Assembly (NCBI GenBank): GCA_044432925.1
Contig: JAWXUE010000003.1
Location: 9,900 to 73,899, forward strand
DNA: 64,000 nucleotides
Origin: JAWXUE01 sp044432925
GTDB lineage: Bacteria > Bacillota_I > Bacilli_A > Acholeplasmatales > Anaeroplasmataceae
Direction of reading: 5' to 3'
The notes beneath the pieces are model-generated. The model made no database searches, was not told where the DNA came from, and saw only the letters and a program-made list of their open reading frames with translations. Positions 34,925-43,867 of this stretch are shown in pieces. Position 1 is the stretch's first letter; every line of letters starts with the position of its first letter. The position numbers and the translations under genes were made by a program.

Positions 34925-37063
34925 ATGACAAACTTTAACAATTGTTTTATTAGCTTAAACGAAATACAAATAGAAAATCAGTATTTAAATAATGAATATG
35001 AACTATTTGAAAATAATATCATTATAAAAAAAGGACATGTCACTTCTAATATATCATTAGTAGATGAGATAGATTTAAAGAAACTATATTACATAAAAAT
35101 TAATAGTAATATAATTGAAATATCAAAACATAATTTATATGAAACAAGTAAATTTAATACTTTATTTAATTATAAAGGTGATTTAGGTGTAGTTGTTTGT
35201 GAAAATAGTATTTTTATTAGAGTGTTCGCTCCAACAAAATATAAAATTGATTTAAATATTTATAAAACAGGTCATGAAGATGATTTAATACAAAGTATGA
35301 AAATGAAAAAAAAGAAAGGTATTTTTGAAATTGAGATTGATAAGTCTTTTGAAAATTTCTATTATACTTTTGCTGTATATGATAATATTAATATTTTACA
35401 ATATACAGAGGTTGTTGACCCTTATGCTAGGACAACAGGAGTTAATGGTTTAAGAGGTATGATAAGTGATTTAAGTACAACTAAGAAAATAAATACTCCT
35501 TACCCTAAAAGAAAATTTAATGAAGCTATAGTTTATGAATTACATACAAGAGATTTATCAACTGATGCATCTTGGAATGGTAATGAAAATTATAAAGGTA
35601 AGTTTTTAGGATTAATTGAAAAAAATACTTCTTATACAAAAAATAACACTACTGTTACAACAGGGTTTGATCATATTAAAGAATTAGGTGTAACAGATGT
35701 ACAACTTCTTCCTATTTTTGATTTCTTTATGGTTGATGAATCTCGTTTAAATGATGAAAATTATAAAAATATTAAAAATGGTATTTTTAACTGGGGTTAT
35801 ATGGGATTAAATTTCAATGCATTAGAAGGTTCTTATTCTACTAATCCATATGATGGATTAATTAGAGTTGAAGAATTTAAGAAAGTTGTTGAGGAATTTA
35901 ATAAAAATAATATCGGAGTAATTATGGATGTTGTTTATAATCATACAGCTTTTACAGAAGAATCTAATTTCAATATTTTAGTACCAGGGTATTATCATAG
36001 AATGAAAGATAATAAATTTACAAATGCTAGTGCATGTGGAAATGAAACTGCATCTGAAAAATTTATGGTAAGAAAATTTATAGTGGATTCATTAGTATTT
36101 TGGGCTAAAGAATATCATTTAAGTGGATTTAGATTTGACTTAATGCAAATTCATGATGTTGAAACAATGAATCAAGTAACAAGAGAATTAAGAAAAATTG
36201 ATTCTTCTATTATAGTGTATGGGGAACCTTGGACAGGTGGAGAAACACCTTTAGGTGAAGATATTCAAGCAGGTAAGAAAAACTTAGTTAAAATGAAACA
36301 CGTAGGGGCATTTAATGATGAAATTAGAGACGGTATAAAAGGTTCTGTATTTGATTTTAGTGTACCTGGATTTGTTCAAGGGTTTGGTAATGATAAAATG
36401 ATTGAACAAATTAAATATGGAATAGTTGGTGGGGTATTACATCCTCATATTAATTTAGATTATTTAAATGAAGGTGCATGGCATACTTCTTCTAGTAAAT
36501 GTGTAAACTATTCATCTGCACATGATAATCATACTATTTGGGATAAACTTACTTTATCATCAAGTGTGAGTGTTGAAGAAAGAAAAGAAATGCATAAGTT
36601 AACAAATAGTATTGTATTACTATCTCAAGGTTTAGCTTTTATTCACGCTGGTGCAGAGATGTGTCGCAGTAAACCTCAAGAGGATGGAAGTTTAGAAGAT
36701 AACTCATATGACTCATCTGATTACACAAATAAAATTAGATGGGATGCTAAAATTGATAATTATGATGTATTTGAATTTCATAGAGATTTAATTAAATTTA
36801 GAAAAGATAATCGTTGTTTCTTTTTAAGTGATAAAAAAATATTAGATATTAAATTCAATCATGCAAATAATGATTATATATCATATACATTAGATAATAA
36901 ATACTTAATTATATTTAATAGTACAAATAAAATTAATATTAATTTAGATAGTGATTATAAGATTGTAATGGAAAATAATATCTTTGTTCAAAATAATAAA
37001 ACGGCTTTACTAGGCGATTATACTTTAAATCCTAATTCAACAAATATATTTAAAATAAGATAA
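34925..37063 (+). CDS. Cytoplasmic pullulanase-type debranching enzyme (GH13)
   Basis: Type I pullulanase-like enzyme of 712 aa that cleaves alpha-1,6 links. No signal peptide is present. After an N-terminal module a CBM48-like domain (about 75-170) leads into the GH13 barrel: NWGYMGLNFNALEGSYS, DVVYNHTA, the nucleophile in GFRFDLMQIHD, the acid in IVYGEPWTGG and YSSAHDNHTIWD. It is closely similar in order and wording to the surface pullulanase at 40952, which suggests duplication. AAAGGGG precedes ATG. Inside the cell it would debranch imported dextrins or storage glycogen. Confidence 0.9.
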   Translation: MTNFNNCFISLNEIQIENQYLNNEYELFENNIIIKKGHVTSNISLVDEIDLKKLYYIKINSNIIEISKHNLYETSKFNTLFNYKGDLGVVVCENSIFIRVFAPTKYKIDLNIYKTGHEDDLIQSMKMKKKKGIFEIEIDKSFENFYYTFAVYDNINILQYTEVVDPYARTTGVNGLRGMISDLSTTKKINTPYPKRKFNEAIVYELHTRDLSTDASWNGNENYKGKFLGLIEKNTSYTKNNTTVTTGFDHIKELGVTDVQLLPIFDFFMVDESRLNDENYKNIKNGIFNWGYMGLNFNALEGSYSTNPYDGLIRVEEFKKVVEEFNKNNIGVIMDVVYNHTAFTEESNFNILVPGYYHRMKDNKFTNASACGNETASEKFMVRKFIVDSLVFWAKEYHLSGFRFDLMQIHDVETMNQVTRELRKIDSSIIVYGEPWTGGETPLGEDIQAGKKNLVKMKHVGAFNDEIRDGIKGSVFDFSVPGFVQGFGNDKMIEQIKYGIVGGVLHPHINLDYLNEGAWHTSSSKCVNYSSAHDNHTIWDKLTLSSSVSVEERKEMHKLTNSIVLLSQGLAFIHAGAEMCRSKPQEDGSLEDNSYDSSDYTNKIRWDAKIDNYDVFEFHRDLIKFRKDNRCFFLSDKKILDIKFNHANNDYISYTLDNKYLIIFNSTNKININLDSDYKIVMENNIFVQNNKTALLGDYTLNPNSTNIFKIR

Positions 37064-37066
37064 AAT

Positions 37067-37103
37067 AAAAAATACATAGAATAATATATTCTATGTATTT
37101 TAT
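37067..37103. terminator. Bidirectional terminator between pullulanase and MacB-like genes
   Basis: AAAATACATAGAATA/TATTCTATGTATTTT is flanked by A-rich and T-rich ends and lies between two convergent genes. Confidence 0.8.
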
Positions 37104-37105
37104 TT

Positions 37106-40015
37106 TTACCCTTGTCTTATTGATTCAATAGGACGTTTTCTAGCAATTTTATATACAGGGAAGAAACTTGATACAAATGAAACAAGTAAACTTACTCCTA
37201 ATACTAAAATTATTTGTCTAATATTTGGATTTAATAATGACATTTCTAATCCTGCTTGTTCTCTTAGTAAAGTATTAATTACATTACTTGTAATGAAAAT
37301 TGCAACACAAGAAACTACAAAATTGATAGCACCAATTATTAATGTTTCACTAAAGAATATTCCAAATACATCTTTACTTCTAGCTCCAATAGCTCTTAAT
37401 ATACCAATTTCTTTTTGTTTATATGAAATAGATGTACTAATAAAGTTAAATAATAATAAAGAAGCGAAAGCTGCAAAGAATAAACCTAAATATAAAAATA
37501 CTTCAGCAAACATTTCAATATAATCATTTGCAAAAACAATTGTTTGTTGTATTGAACAAGTAAACTCATAAGTATATTTATCTTCTACATAAGTAAAGTC
37601 TACTAATTTTTTTAATGTAGTAGTATCTTGTGGAAAGATAACTATTGCTGAATCATAACCTGATGCTGGGATTAACTCTTTAAGTTCTTTATAATAACCA
37701 GTTGAAATTATACCTTTATTATATGTTAGGTCTGTTGATACCCCAACAATCTTAACTTCTTCTGCTTCAGAAAAAACATTATATATATTTAATTCAGTAG
37801 ATAAATTTGAAAGATTTAATTTTGCCATTATTAAGTCATTACATATTTGTTTACCAGATAAATAATCAAAATTATGCATATCATTGTATCCATAATCAAT
37901 TAAATATTGAACCCATGTTTCAGTATACCACTCTTCTTTTGTTTCTTCAGTTGCAGTATCCCAATTTTCATAATTATAACCATCTGGATACTGAGGATAA
38001 ACATTATTTGAAAATTGATTTTCCCAATCTTTAGCATATCCATTTTTTTCAACATAATTAGTTATTGCATTTCTTTTCTCTTCTTCTGTTAAACTATTTG
38101 ATGCTTCGTTCATATCTTCATAAAACATATTCGAAAACGAATCATAACTTATAACTATTTCTTTAGTTGATAAAGTTGTTTTATTTTCATCAAAGAAAGT
38201 AACACTTTGATAATTAAACTCAAAAAACTCACTTATAGAAGAATATTCTGTTACAAGATCATTTTTAAATATCATTAAATTAGCTTCAGTTGTTAAAGAT
38301 TCTTCTTTTTCCTCTTCAATGAAGAAATCTTCATGATATATAGTAGTACAATGTAAATCATTTTGAATCACACCTTGGAATGTATATGCATCCATACCAC
38401 TATTAGAAGAAGTATCTTTTAAATCTTCATATTTTTCAGAATCAAGTTTAGTATCTAAGATACCTACTACTTTTTTTTCATTAATCGTTTTACCAATTAA
38501 ATCATTATATGAATTAATATCATATTTAAGCTCTTCATTAGATGTTGTATCATAAATTCTATATCCACCAACCTCATAATGTTCATACATATATTTAGTA
38601 ATTACAACTTCATTAATATTAGCTGGTAAATCACCTTCTAAATCCATACCTAGATCATCTATTATATCTTTTGTTATACTAATTGCTTTATCCGATGAGT
38701 AAGTGTAGTATGGAGCTGATATATTTAATTGAAGATTTTCACCAAATCTAAATTGTTCATTATAAATAGGAAAAGTTTCTGCATTATAATCTTTTTCTAG
38801 TTTATCTAAATCATCTTGAGTAATATCTATTTCTCTATTCCAATTCTCTCCAACAGAATATTTTTGAATACCAGAATACAATACTTTGTTATCAATAAAA
38901 GAGTTATAAGTTACATCAGCACCATCATAACATCCCATAGTATCTGCAGTACCAAATAAAGTAAATGCACAAATCGATAATAATATAGTAATCATTAATC
39001 TTCCTGGTTTTACTTTTAAACTACTAGCACCAATTCTCACAGAGTTTTTTAAACCTAATTTAGATTTTTTTAGTCTAAATATATCATTCTTTTTTAAAAG
39101 AATATCTTCTGTTTTAGTATCTCTAAATGCTTCACTAGATCCTTCATCAGTTATTCTTGCTGCTACTTTAGCTGCTGAAGTTGTTCTATCATTTAAAGAA
39201 ATAATAACATCTTGTTTAGACTCTTTAATATGTTTTTTAATTCTCTCAAATTCTTCTAATGTTAAATCATGACCTTGTTTAATTTGAATAGCTTGATTTT
39301 CATATAACGAAATACCTTTAGATATTTCTTTGTTCTCTACTTCATATTTAACAATATCACTAATAATTGAACCATCTTTAAATTCAATTACTCTATCTCC
39401 ATAATTTTCAGCAAACTCTCTATCATGAGATACAATAATAACTAATTTATCTTTTGATAATTCTTTTAATGTATCAAATACAGCAATACCTGTATTTGAA
39501 TCTAGTGCACCTGTTGGTTCATCCGCTAAAATTATATCTGGGTTTTTTACTAAGGCTCTTGCTATTGCAACTCTTTGTTTTTGACCACCTGATAACTCTC
39601 TTGGTTTTCTTCCACCAAATCCAACTAAATCAACTTGCTCTAAAATATTGTCTATTATTTGTTTAGAACATTTTTCATTTTGTAACTCAAGTGCTAATGC
39701 AATATTATCTGCAACACTAAATTCATCTAATACATTATATGATTGGAATATAAACCCTAAATAAGTATTTCTATATGAATCAAATTCTGATTGACTAAAA
39801 TCTTTACTTGATTTTCCTTTAATAATTATTTCTCCACCATCATATGTATCTAGTCCACCTAGTAAGTTTAATAAAGTAGATTTCCCACTCCCTGACTTAC
39901 CTAATATAAAAATCATACCTTTTTGTGGAAATAATAAATCTACTCCAGCAAGTGCATTAACTACTGCACCTTTTTTTGGCTTGTATTGTTTTTTCAATCC
40001 TTTTACTTCTAACAT
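37106..40015 (-). CDS. MacB-like ABC exporter, ATPase fused to FtsX-type permease
   Basis: A 969-aa fusion. The ATPase occupies about 1-225 (Walker A GKSGSGKST, signature ELSGGQKQRVAIARAL, Walker B IILADEPTGALDS). A basic linker follows, then one helix near 340-360, an extracytoplasmic domain of about 480 residues rich in acidic and aromatic residues, and three C-terminal helices with the FtsX/MacB ending FPVYKIARKRPIESIRQG. This is MacB topology but with an outer domain about twice as large. MacB-like pumps export peptides, toxins or drugs, or move lipoproteins. ATG 40015 follows GAGGTGATT. A MerR regulator diverges from it. Confidence 0.87.
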   Translation of the reverse strand: MLEVKGLKKQYKPKKGAVVNALAGVDLLFPQKGMIFILGKSGSGKSTLLNLLGGLDTYDGGEIIIKGKSSKDFSQSEFDSYRNTYLGFIFQSYNVLDEFSVADNIALALELQNEKCSKQIIDNILEQVDLVGFGGRKPRELSGGQKQRVAIARALVKNPDIILADEPTGALDSNTGIAVFDTLKELSKDKLVIIVSHDREFAENYGDRVIEFKDGSIISDIVKYEVENKEISKGISLYENQAIQIKQGHDLTLEEFERIKKHIKESKQDVIISLNDRTTSAAKVAARITDEGSSEAFRDTKTEDILLKKNDIFRLKKSKLGLKNSVRIGASSLKVKPGRLMITILLSICAFTLFGTADTMGCYDGADVTYNSFIDNKVLYSGIQKYSVGENWNREIDITQDDLDKLEKDYNAETFPIYNEQFRFGENLQLNISAPYYTYSSDKAISITKDIIDDLGMDLEGDLPANINEVVITKYMYEHYEVGGYRIYDTTSNEELKYDINSYNDLIGKTINEKKVVGILDTKLDSEKYEDLKDTSSNSGMDAYTFQGVIQNDLHCTTIYHEDFFIEEEKEESLTTEANLMIFKNDLVTEYSSISEFFEFNYQSVTFFDENKTTLSTKEIVISYDSFSNMFYEDMNEASNSLTEEEKRNAITNYVEKNGYAKDWENQFSNNVYPQYPDGYNYENWDTATEETKEEWYTETWVQYLIDYGYNDMHNFDYLSGKQICNDLIMAKLNLSNLSTELNIYNVFSEAEEVKIVGVSTDLTYNKGIISTGYYKELKELIPASGYDSAIVIFPQDTTTLKKLVDFTYVEDKYTYEFTCSIQQTIVFANDYIEMFAEVFLYLGLFFAAFASLLLFNFISTSISYKQKEIGILRAIGARSKDVFGIFFSETLIIGAINFVVSCVAIFITSNVINTLLREQAGLEMSLLNPNIRQIILVLGVSLLVSFVSSFFPVYKIARKRPIESIRQG

Positions 40016-40033
40016 AATAATCACCTCGTTTTT

Positions 40034-40064
40034 ATACTAACATTAATGTTAAGGTTAAGGTCAA
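40034..40064 (-). promoter_or_regulatory. MerR-type promoter with 19-bp spacer and palindromic operator
   Basis: TTGACC (40064-40059) and TAGTAT (40039-40034) are 19 bases apart, the elongated spacer typical of MerR-activated promoters. The perfect 14-bp palindrome TAACATTAATGTTA (40038-40051) lies between and partly over the -10. The MerR gene is divergent, so this is its likely target. Confidence 0.82.
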
Positions 40065-40119
40065 TATTTTTTTGTGTTTTTCTTGATAATAATGTAAAAT
40101 AATATTAGGAGTTGATAAC

Positions 40120-40881
40120 ATGAAAAATTCATTTAAAATATCTGAGGTTGCTAGGTTTCTTTCTATTACTACTACAACGTTAAGACATTATGAAAAAGAA
40201 GGATTAATTAAACCATATTATACCGATGAAATAACAAATTATCGTTATTATAATCTAGATAATATAAACGATATTTCTTATATTGTATTGCTTAGAAAAG
40301 TTGGTATTAGTATTAATCAAATCAAAGAATACTTAACTAATAATACAGGATTAAATGAAGTACTAAATGATTTAATTAACCAAAGAGATTTACTTAATAA
40401 TACTATACAACAAATTGAATCAATAAGTATTTCTAATTATAATTATATTGTTAACGAAATAACTTTATCAAAGTGTAGCTATATATCAAAAAGTTACAAT
40501 ATTAAAGGAATAGATGATGCTTATAGCAAAGTACAGCTTTTCTTAAGTGAAGTTCTAAATCATGTTAATGTTGAGTTACCTTTGATATACTTAGAAGTTA
40601 ATTATAATGAAGTCAATTTTAATAATTTGAATACAAATATAGGTATTGAGATTTCAAAAAGCAATATAGAACATTCTATACGTGATGAAACTTTAGCATT
40701 AGAAACATATCATAAAGGAACTTATGAAACAATTACCAACGCTCATGAAGAAATAAAAAAATACGCCTTAGACAATAATTTGAAATTGAAAGGTAACATA
40801 TACCATTACTTTTACGAATCATTTAGTTTAAGAAAAGATTCTAATTCTTTTTTAACAAAAATAATTATGCCTATTTACTAA
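40120..40881 (+). CDS. MerR-family transcriptional activator
   Basis: A 253-aa regulator with N-terminal MerR DNA-binding domain (KISEVARFLSITTTTLRHYEKEGLIKP, 5-31, then NYRYYN) and a predicted coiled-coil dimer helix at about 70-105. The C-terminal half (about 110-250) looks like an effector-binding GyrI-like domain (TYHKGTYETITNAHEEIKKYA), as in multidrug-sensing BmrR. It has no metal-binding cysteine pair. It is likely to activate the MacB-like exporter when a small molecule binds. AGGAG precedes ATG. Confidence 0.88.
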   Translation: MKNSFKISEVARFLSITTTTLRHYEKEGLIKPYYTDEITNYRYYNLDNINDISYIVLLRKVGISINQIKEYLTNNTGLNEVLNDLINQRDLLNNTIQQIESISISNYNYIVNEITLSKCSYISKSYNIKGIDDAYSKVQLFLSEVLNHVNVELPLIYLEVNYNEVNFNNLNTNIGIEISKSNIEHSIRDETLALETYHKGTYETITNAHEEIKKYALDNNLKLKGNIYHYFYESFSLRKDSNSFLTKIIMPIY

Positions 40882-40907
40882 AAATCGCACAATAACAACA
40901 TTTAAAT

Positions 40908-40950
40908 ATAAAAGACTATAAAGTGTATACAACACCTTATAGTCTTTTAT
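40908..40950. terminator. Bidirectional terminator between merR and the surface pullulanase
   Basis: A long stem AAAAGACTATAAAGTGT/ACACCTTATAGTCTTTT with one bulge spans 40910-40948 between the two convergent genes, with T-rich ends on both strands. Confidence 0.83.
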
Positions 40951-40951
40951 T

Positions 40952-43714
40952 TTACGCTTCTTTTTTCTTTAAGAATACAAATCCTAATCCACCAGCAATA
41001 CCAAGTACTGCTATGATTGAAATTGTTACTGCTATAATAACACCGATATTAGAACTATCTTCAGCAGGTAATGTAATACCACTATACATAATAACTGTAT
41101 CATAACTTGTTAAAGTCATTGTTGTATCAGCGTTATATAAACCTGTTAAATCTATCCCTAATTTATCACCAACTACAACCCATTCACCCTCAGGTAAATC
41201 GAATGTTTTAGCGCTACTAGTATTATTGAAAGCAATTATTATATCATCCCATGTATCTCCATTAGCATTTCCTTTAATTCTTAATACAATAGAACCATCA
41301 GGTGATGTAATAAATTCACAATGTTCTGATACCTCATCGAAACTCATCATTCTAAATGCTGGGTGATCTTTTCTTATTTGAATTAAGGCTTTATAATAAT
41401 TGAACATTTCAATATTATCACCTTTTTTATCCCATCTAATTTGATTTACAGCATCAGACTCATTATAACTATTGTGACTATATAACTCTCCTTCTACTTC
41501 TGAAGGTTTAGTTCTACATAACTCAACACCAGCGTGTAAGAAAGGAATTCCTTGAGATAATAAAACAATAGCATTTGATTGTTTATGAGCATATTCTAAT
41601 TGTGTAGATTTTAAACCAGTTAATCTTAATTTATCATATAATGTATTATTATCATGAGCAGATACATAATTAACCATTTGAGACGGAGCAGTTGTACCCG
41701 TTAAACCTCTTTGGATACTATTAACTGTTGTGTCATCTGAGGCACCTTGTACAAATCCACCAGCCGTTGATGCAAATACTGAACCTTTAACTGCATCTCT
41801 AATTTCATCATTAAAGATTGCTACATTAGGCATTTGAGTATAATTATCTTTACCAGCTGCAACTGAAGGATCTAAAGCACTCCCTCCAGCATCCCAAGGC
41901 TCACCATAAATAATAATTGAAGGATCAATTTCATGAACTGCTTTAGCTACTGAATTCATAGTTTCTACATCATGTAATTGCATTAAGTCAAATCTAAATC
42001 CAGAAATGTTATATTCTTTTGCATAAAATACAATTGAATCAACAATTAATTTTTGCATCATTGTTCTTTCTGAAGCAGTCTCATTACCACAACCACTACC
42101 ATTACTAAATGAACCATCAGCATTTAATCTGTGATAATAACCAGGCATTAAAACATCAAAATTAGAATCACTTCCTGATGAAGTATGGTTATATACAACG
42201 TCCATAATTACTCTAATATCATTATCATGGAATCCTTGAACCATTTCTTTGAATTCACTAACTCTTGATGTACCATCAAACGGATTAGTTGAATAAGAAC
42301 CTTCTAAAGAATTATAATTTTCTGTCATATAACCCCAGTTGAATCCACCATCTGTTTTATCAAAATATCCTTTTTCATCTAATCGTGTTTCATCAACAAA
42401 TCCAAAATCATGTACAGGTAATAAATGTACTGATGTAACACCTAATTCTTTTATGTGATCTAATCCTGTAGTATAACCATTATATGTTGTACCTTCTTCT
42501 ACTAAACCTAAGAATTTACCTCTATTATCATCATTACCATTCCAAGAACTATGAGAAGTTAAATCCCTAACATGTAATTCATAGATAATATTATCTGTAT
42601 AATTAGTTACTGTATCAGGTCTACTATCATATTGCCAATCAGTAGGATTTAATTCATCAAAATTGACAACCATCCCTCTTTTACCATTTGCACCAGTTGA
42701 ATATGCATAAGGGTCTACTACTTCATTTTTATGAATTCCTCTTTCAACATAATAAGTATAGTATTTCCCAGCTAAGTCACCTGATACTGTAGTTGAAAAT
42801 AATCCATTTTCTTTTTTAGTAAGTTCAACTTCTGAATAAGGAGTATCTTCTTTACTTAAATTACCATTGTTATCATGTGTTGATAATCCTTGATTATATA
42901 ATCTTAAAGTAATTTTATCAGATAACGGTGACCATACTTTAAAAGTTGATTGCGCTTTTGAATAATTAACACCTAAATCACCTGAATAATCAAATTCTTT
43001 TTCAAATTGTTCTGTATCATATAACGCACTAAATCCAACTTCAATTTTTTTAGTTATACCATCAAAATCAGCAGAAATTTCATATTTCTTTTTTAAATCA
43101 ACTTCATCTGATAATGTTAATGTATAAGTTGTACCATCAACTAATTTAGTTGAAGGAGTAATTTCTACATCATCAGCTAATAAAGTAAAATTAGTTAATA
43201 CTTTAGTTGCTGTAAATTCTATTGTTTTTTCATCTAAGAAATTTGCTAATAAGAATTTATGAGAAGTATCAGGTCCATTAGGATCATCTAAAGATGTCCC
43301 AATGTTACCATCTCCTTGACCTAAATAAACATTACATTCTCCACCAACGAAATTTAAGTTGAAATATCTATCATAAGAAATATCTCTTTCTCCCCATGTT
43401 TCACCAGCTCCATTAACTACTAATAAACCAAACTTTTCTACACCTAAGTAATCAGCATTAGCTTCATCTGTTAAATCTAAACTTAAACTAACCCAATTAC
43501 CATTAACTGTAGATTCATCGAAATGAACAAATTTACCAGTACCACCATCTGGCCATAACCAAACTTTCCAATTTTCAAAATCTTCATTATATCTAAAATA
43601 ATGAATATTAACAGTATCGTTTGTTGCGATACTCTCTTCTGCTTTTATATTTTTAGAAAACGGAAGTGTAACAATTAATACTAAACTTAAAATTAAAAAT
43701 AAATATTTTTTCAT
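40952..43714 (-). CDS. pulA: Surface-anchored pullulanase (GH13) with CBM41 module
   Basis: Extracellular debranching enzyme of 920 aa. A signal peptide (1-25, ending near KAEE) is followed by a CBM41 starch-binding module (NIHYFRYNEDFENWKVWLWPD, about 33-130), two further N-terminal modules, a CBM48-like domain and the GH13 barrel: NWGYMTENYNSLEGSYS, DVVYNHTS, nucleophile GFRFDLMQLHD, acid IIYGEPWDAGG, YVSAHDNNTLYDK. The C-terminus has one hydrophobic helix and the tail FLKKKEA, so it is membrane-anchored, not sortase-linked. It opens branched glucans outside the cell. A paralogue without signal or anchor is at 34925. AGGAGG precedes ATG. Confidence 0.94.
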   Translation of the reverse strand: MKKYLFLILSLVLIVTLPFSKNIKAEESIATNDTVNIHYFRYNEDFENWKVWLWPDGGTGKFVHFDESTVNGNWVSLSLDLTDEANADYLGVEKFGLLVVNGAGETWGERDISYDRYFNLNFVGGECNVYLGQGDGNIGTSLDDPNGPDTSHKFLLANFLDEKTIEFTATKVLTNFTLLADDVEITPSTKLVDGTTYTLTLSDEVDLKKKYEISADFDGITKKIEVGFSALYDTEQFEKEFDYSGDLGVNYSKAQSTFKVWSPLSDKITLRLYNQGLSTHDNNGNLSKEDTPYSEVELTKKENGLFSTTVSGDLAGKYYTYYVERGIHKNEVVDPYAYSTGANGKRGMVVNFDELNPTDWQYDSRPDTVTNYTDNIIYELHVRDLTSHSSWNGNDDNRGKFLGLVEEGTTYNGYTTGLDHIKELGVTSVHLLPVHDFGFVDETRLDEKGYFDKTDGGFNWGYMTENYNSLEGSYSTNPFDGTSRVSEFKEMVQGFHDNDIRVIMDVVYNHTSSGSDSNFDVLMPGYYHRLNADGSFSNGSGCGNETASERTMMQKLIVDSIVFYAKEYNISGFRFDLMQLHDVETMNSVAKAVHEIDPSIIIYGEPWDAGGSALDPSVAAGKDNYTQMPNVAIFNDEIRDAVKGSVFASTAGGFVQGASDDTTVNSIQRGLTGTTAPSQMVNYVSAHDNNTLYDKLRLTGLKSTQLEYAHKQSNAIVLLSQGIPFLHAGVELCRTKPSEVEGELYSHNSYNESDAVNQIRWDKKGDNIEMFNYYKALIQIRKDHPAFRMMSFDEVSEHCEFITSPDGSIVLRIKGNANGDTWDDIIIAFNNTSSAKTFDLPEGEWVVVGDKLGIDLTGLYNADTTMTLTSYDTVIMYSGITLPAEDSSNIGVIIAVTISIIAVLGIAGGLGFVFLKKKEA

Positions 43715-43739
43715 TCTAAATCCTCCTTTTTATATATTA

Positions 43740-43777
43740 ATTATACATATAAAACTAATATAGTGAAAGCGTTTTAT
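43740..43777 (-). promoter_or_regulatory. Promoter of the surface pullulanase with a cre-like site over the -35
   Basis: TTTCAC (43768-43763) and TATAAT (43745-43740) are 17 bases apart on the minus strand. TGAAAGCGTTTTAT (43764-43777), a cre-like element, covers the -35 box, which fits catabolite repression. Confidence 0.78.
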
Positions 43778-43780
43778 TTG

Positions 43781-43794
43781 TGTAATCGATTCCA
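43781..43794. promoter_or_regulatory. LacI-type operator between the divergent pullulanase and debranching genes
   Basis: TGTAATCGATTCCA matches TGNAANCGNTNNCA fully and belongs to the TGTAAYCGRTTACA type. Its centre is 17 bp from the cre-like site over the pullulanase -35, and it also lies 14 bp upstream of the -35 of the plus-strand promoter. Confidence 0.72.
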
Positions 43795-43807
43795 TGTTTT
43801 ATTGTTA

Positions 43808-43836
43808 TTGAATACTTATATTTTATAAGTTATAAT
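43808..43836 (+). promoter_or_regulatory. Promoter of the debranching enzyme gene
   Basis: TTGAAT and TATAAT are 17 bases apart, 31 bases before the start codon. Confidence 0.8.
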
Positions 43837-43867
43837 TTTACTATAAAAGTTTGAAAGGAGATTTAAT

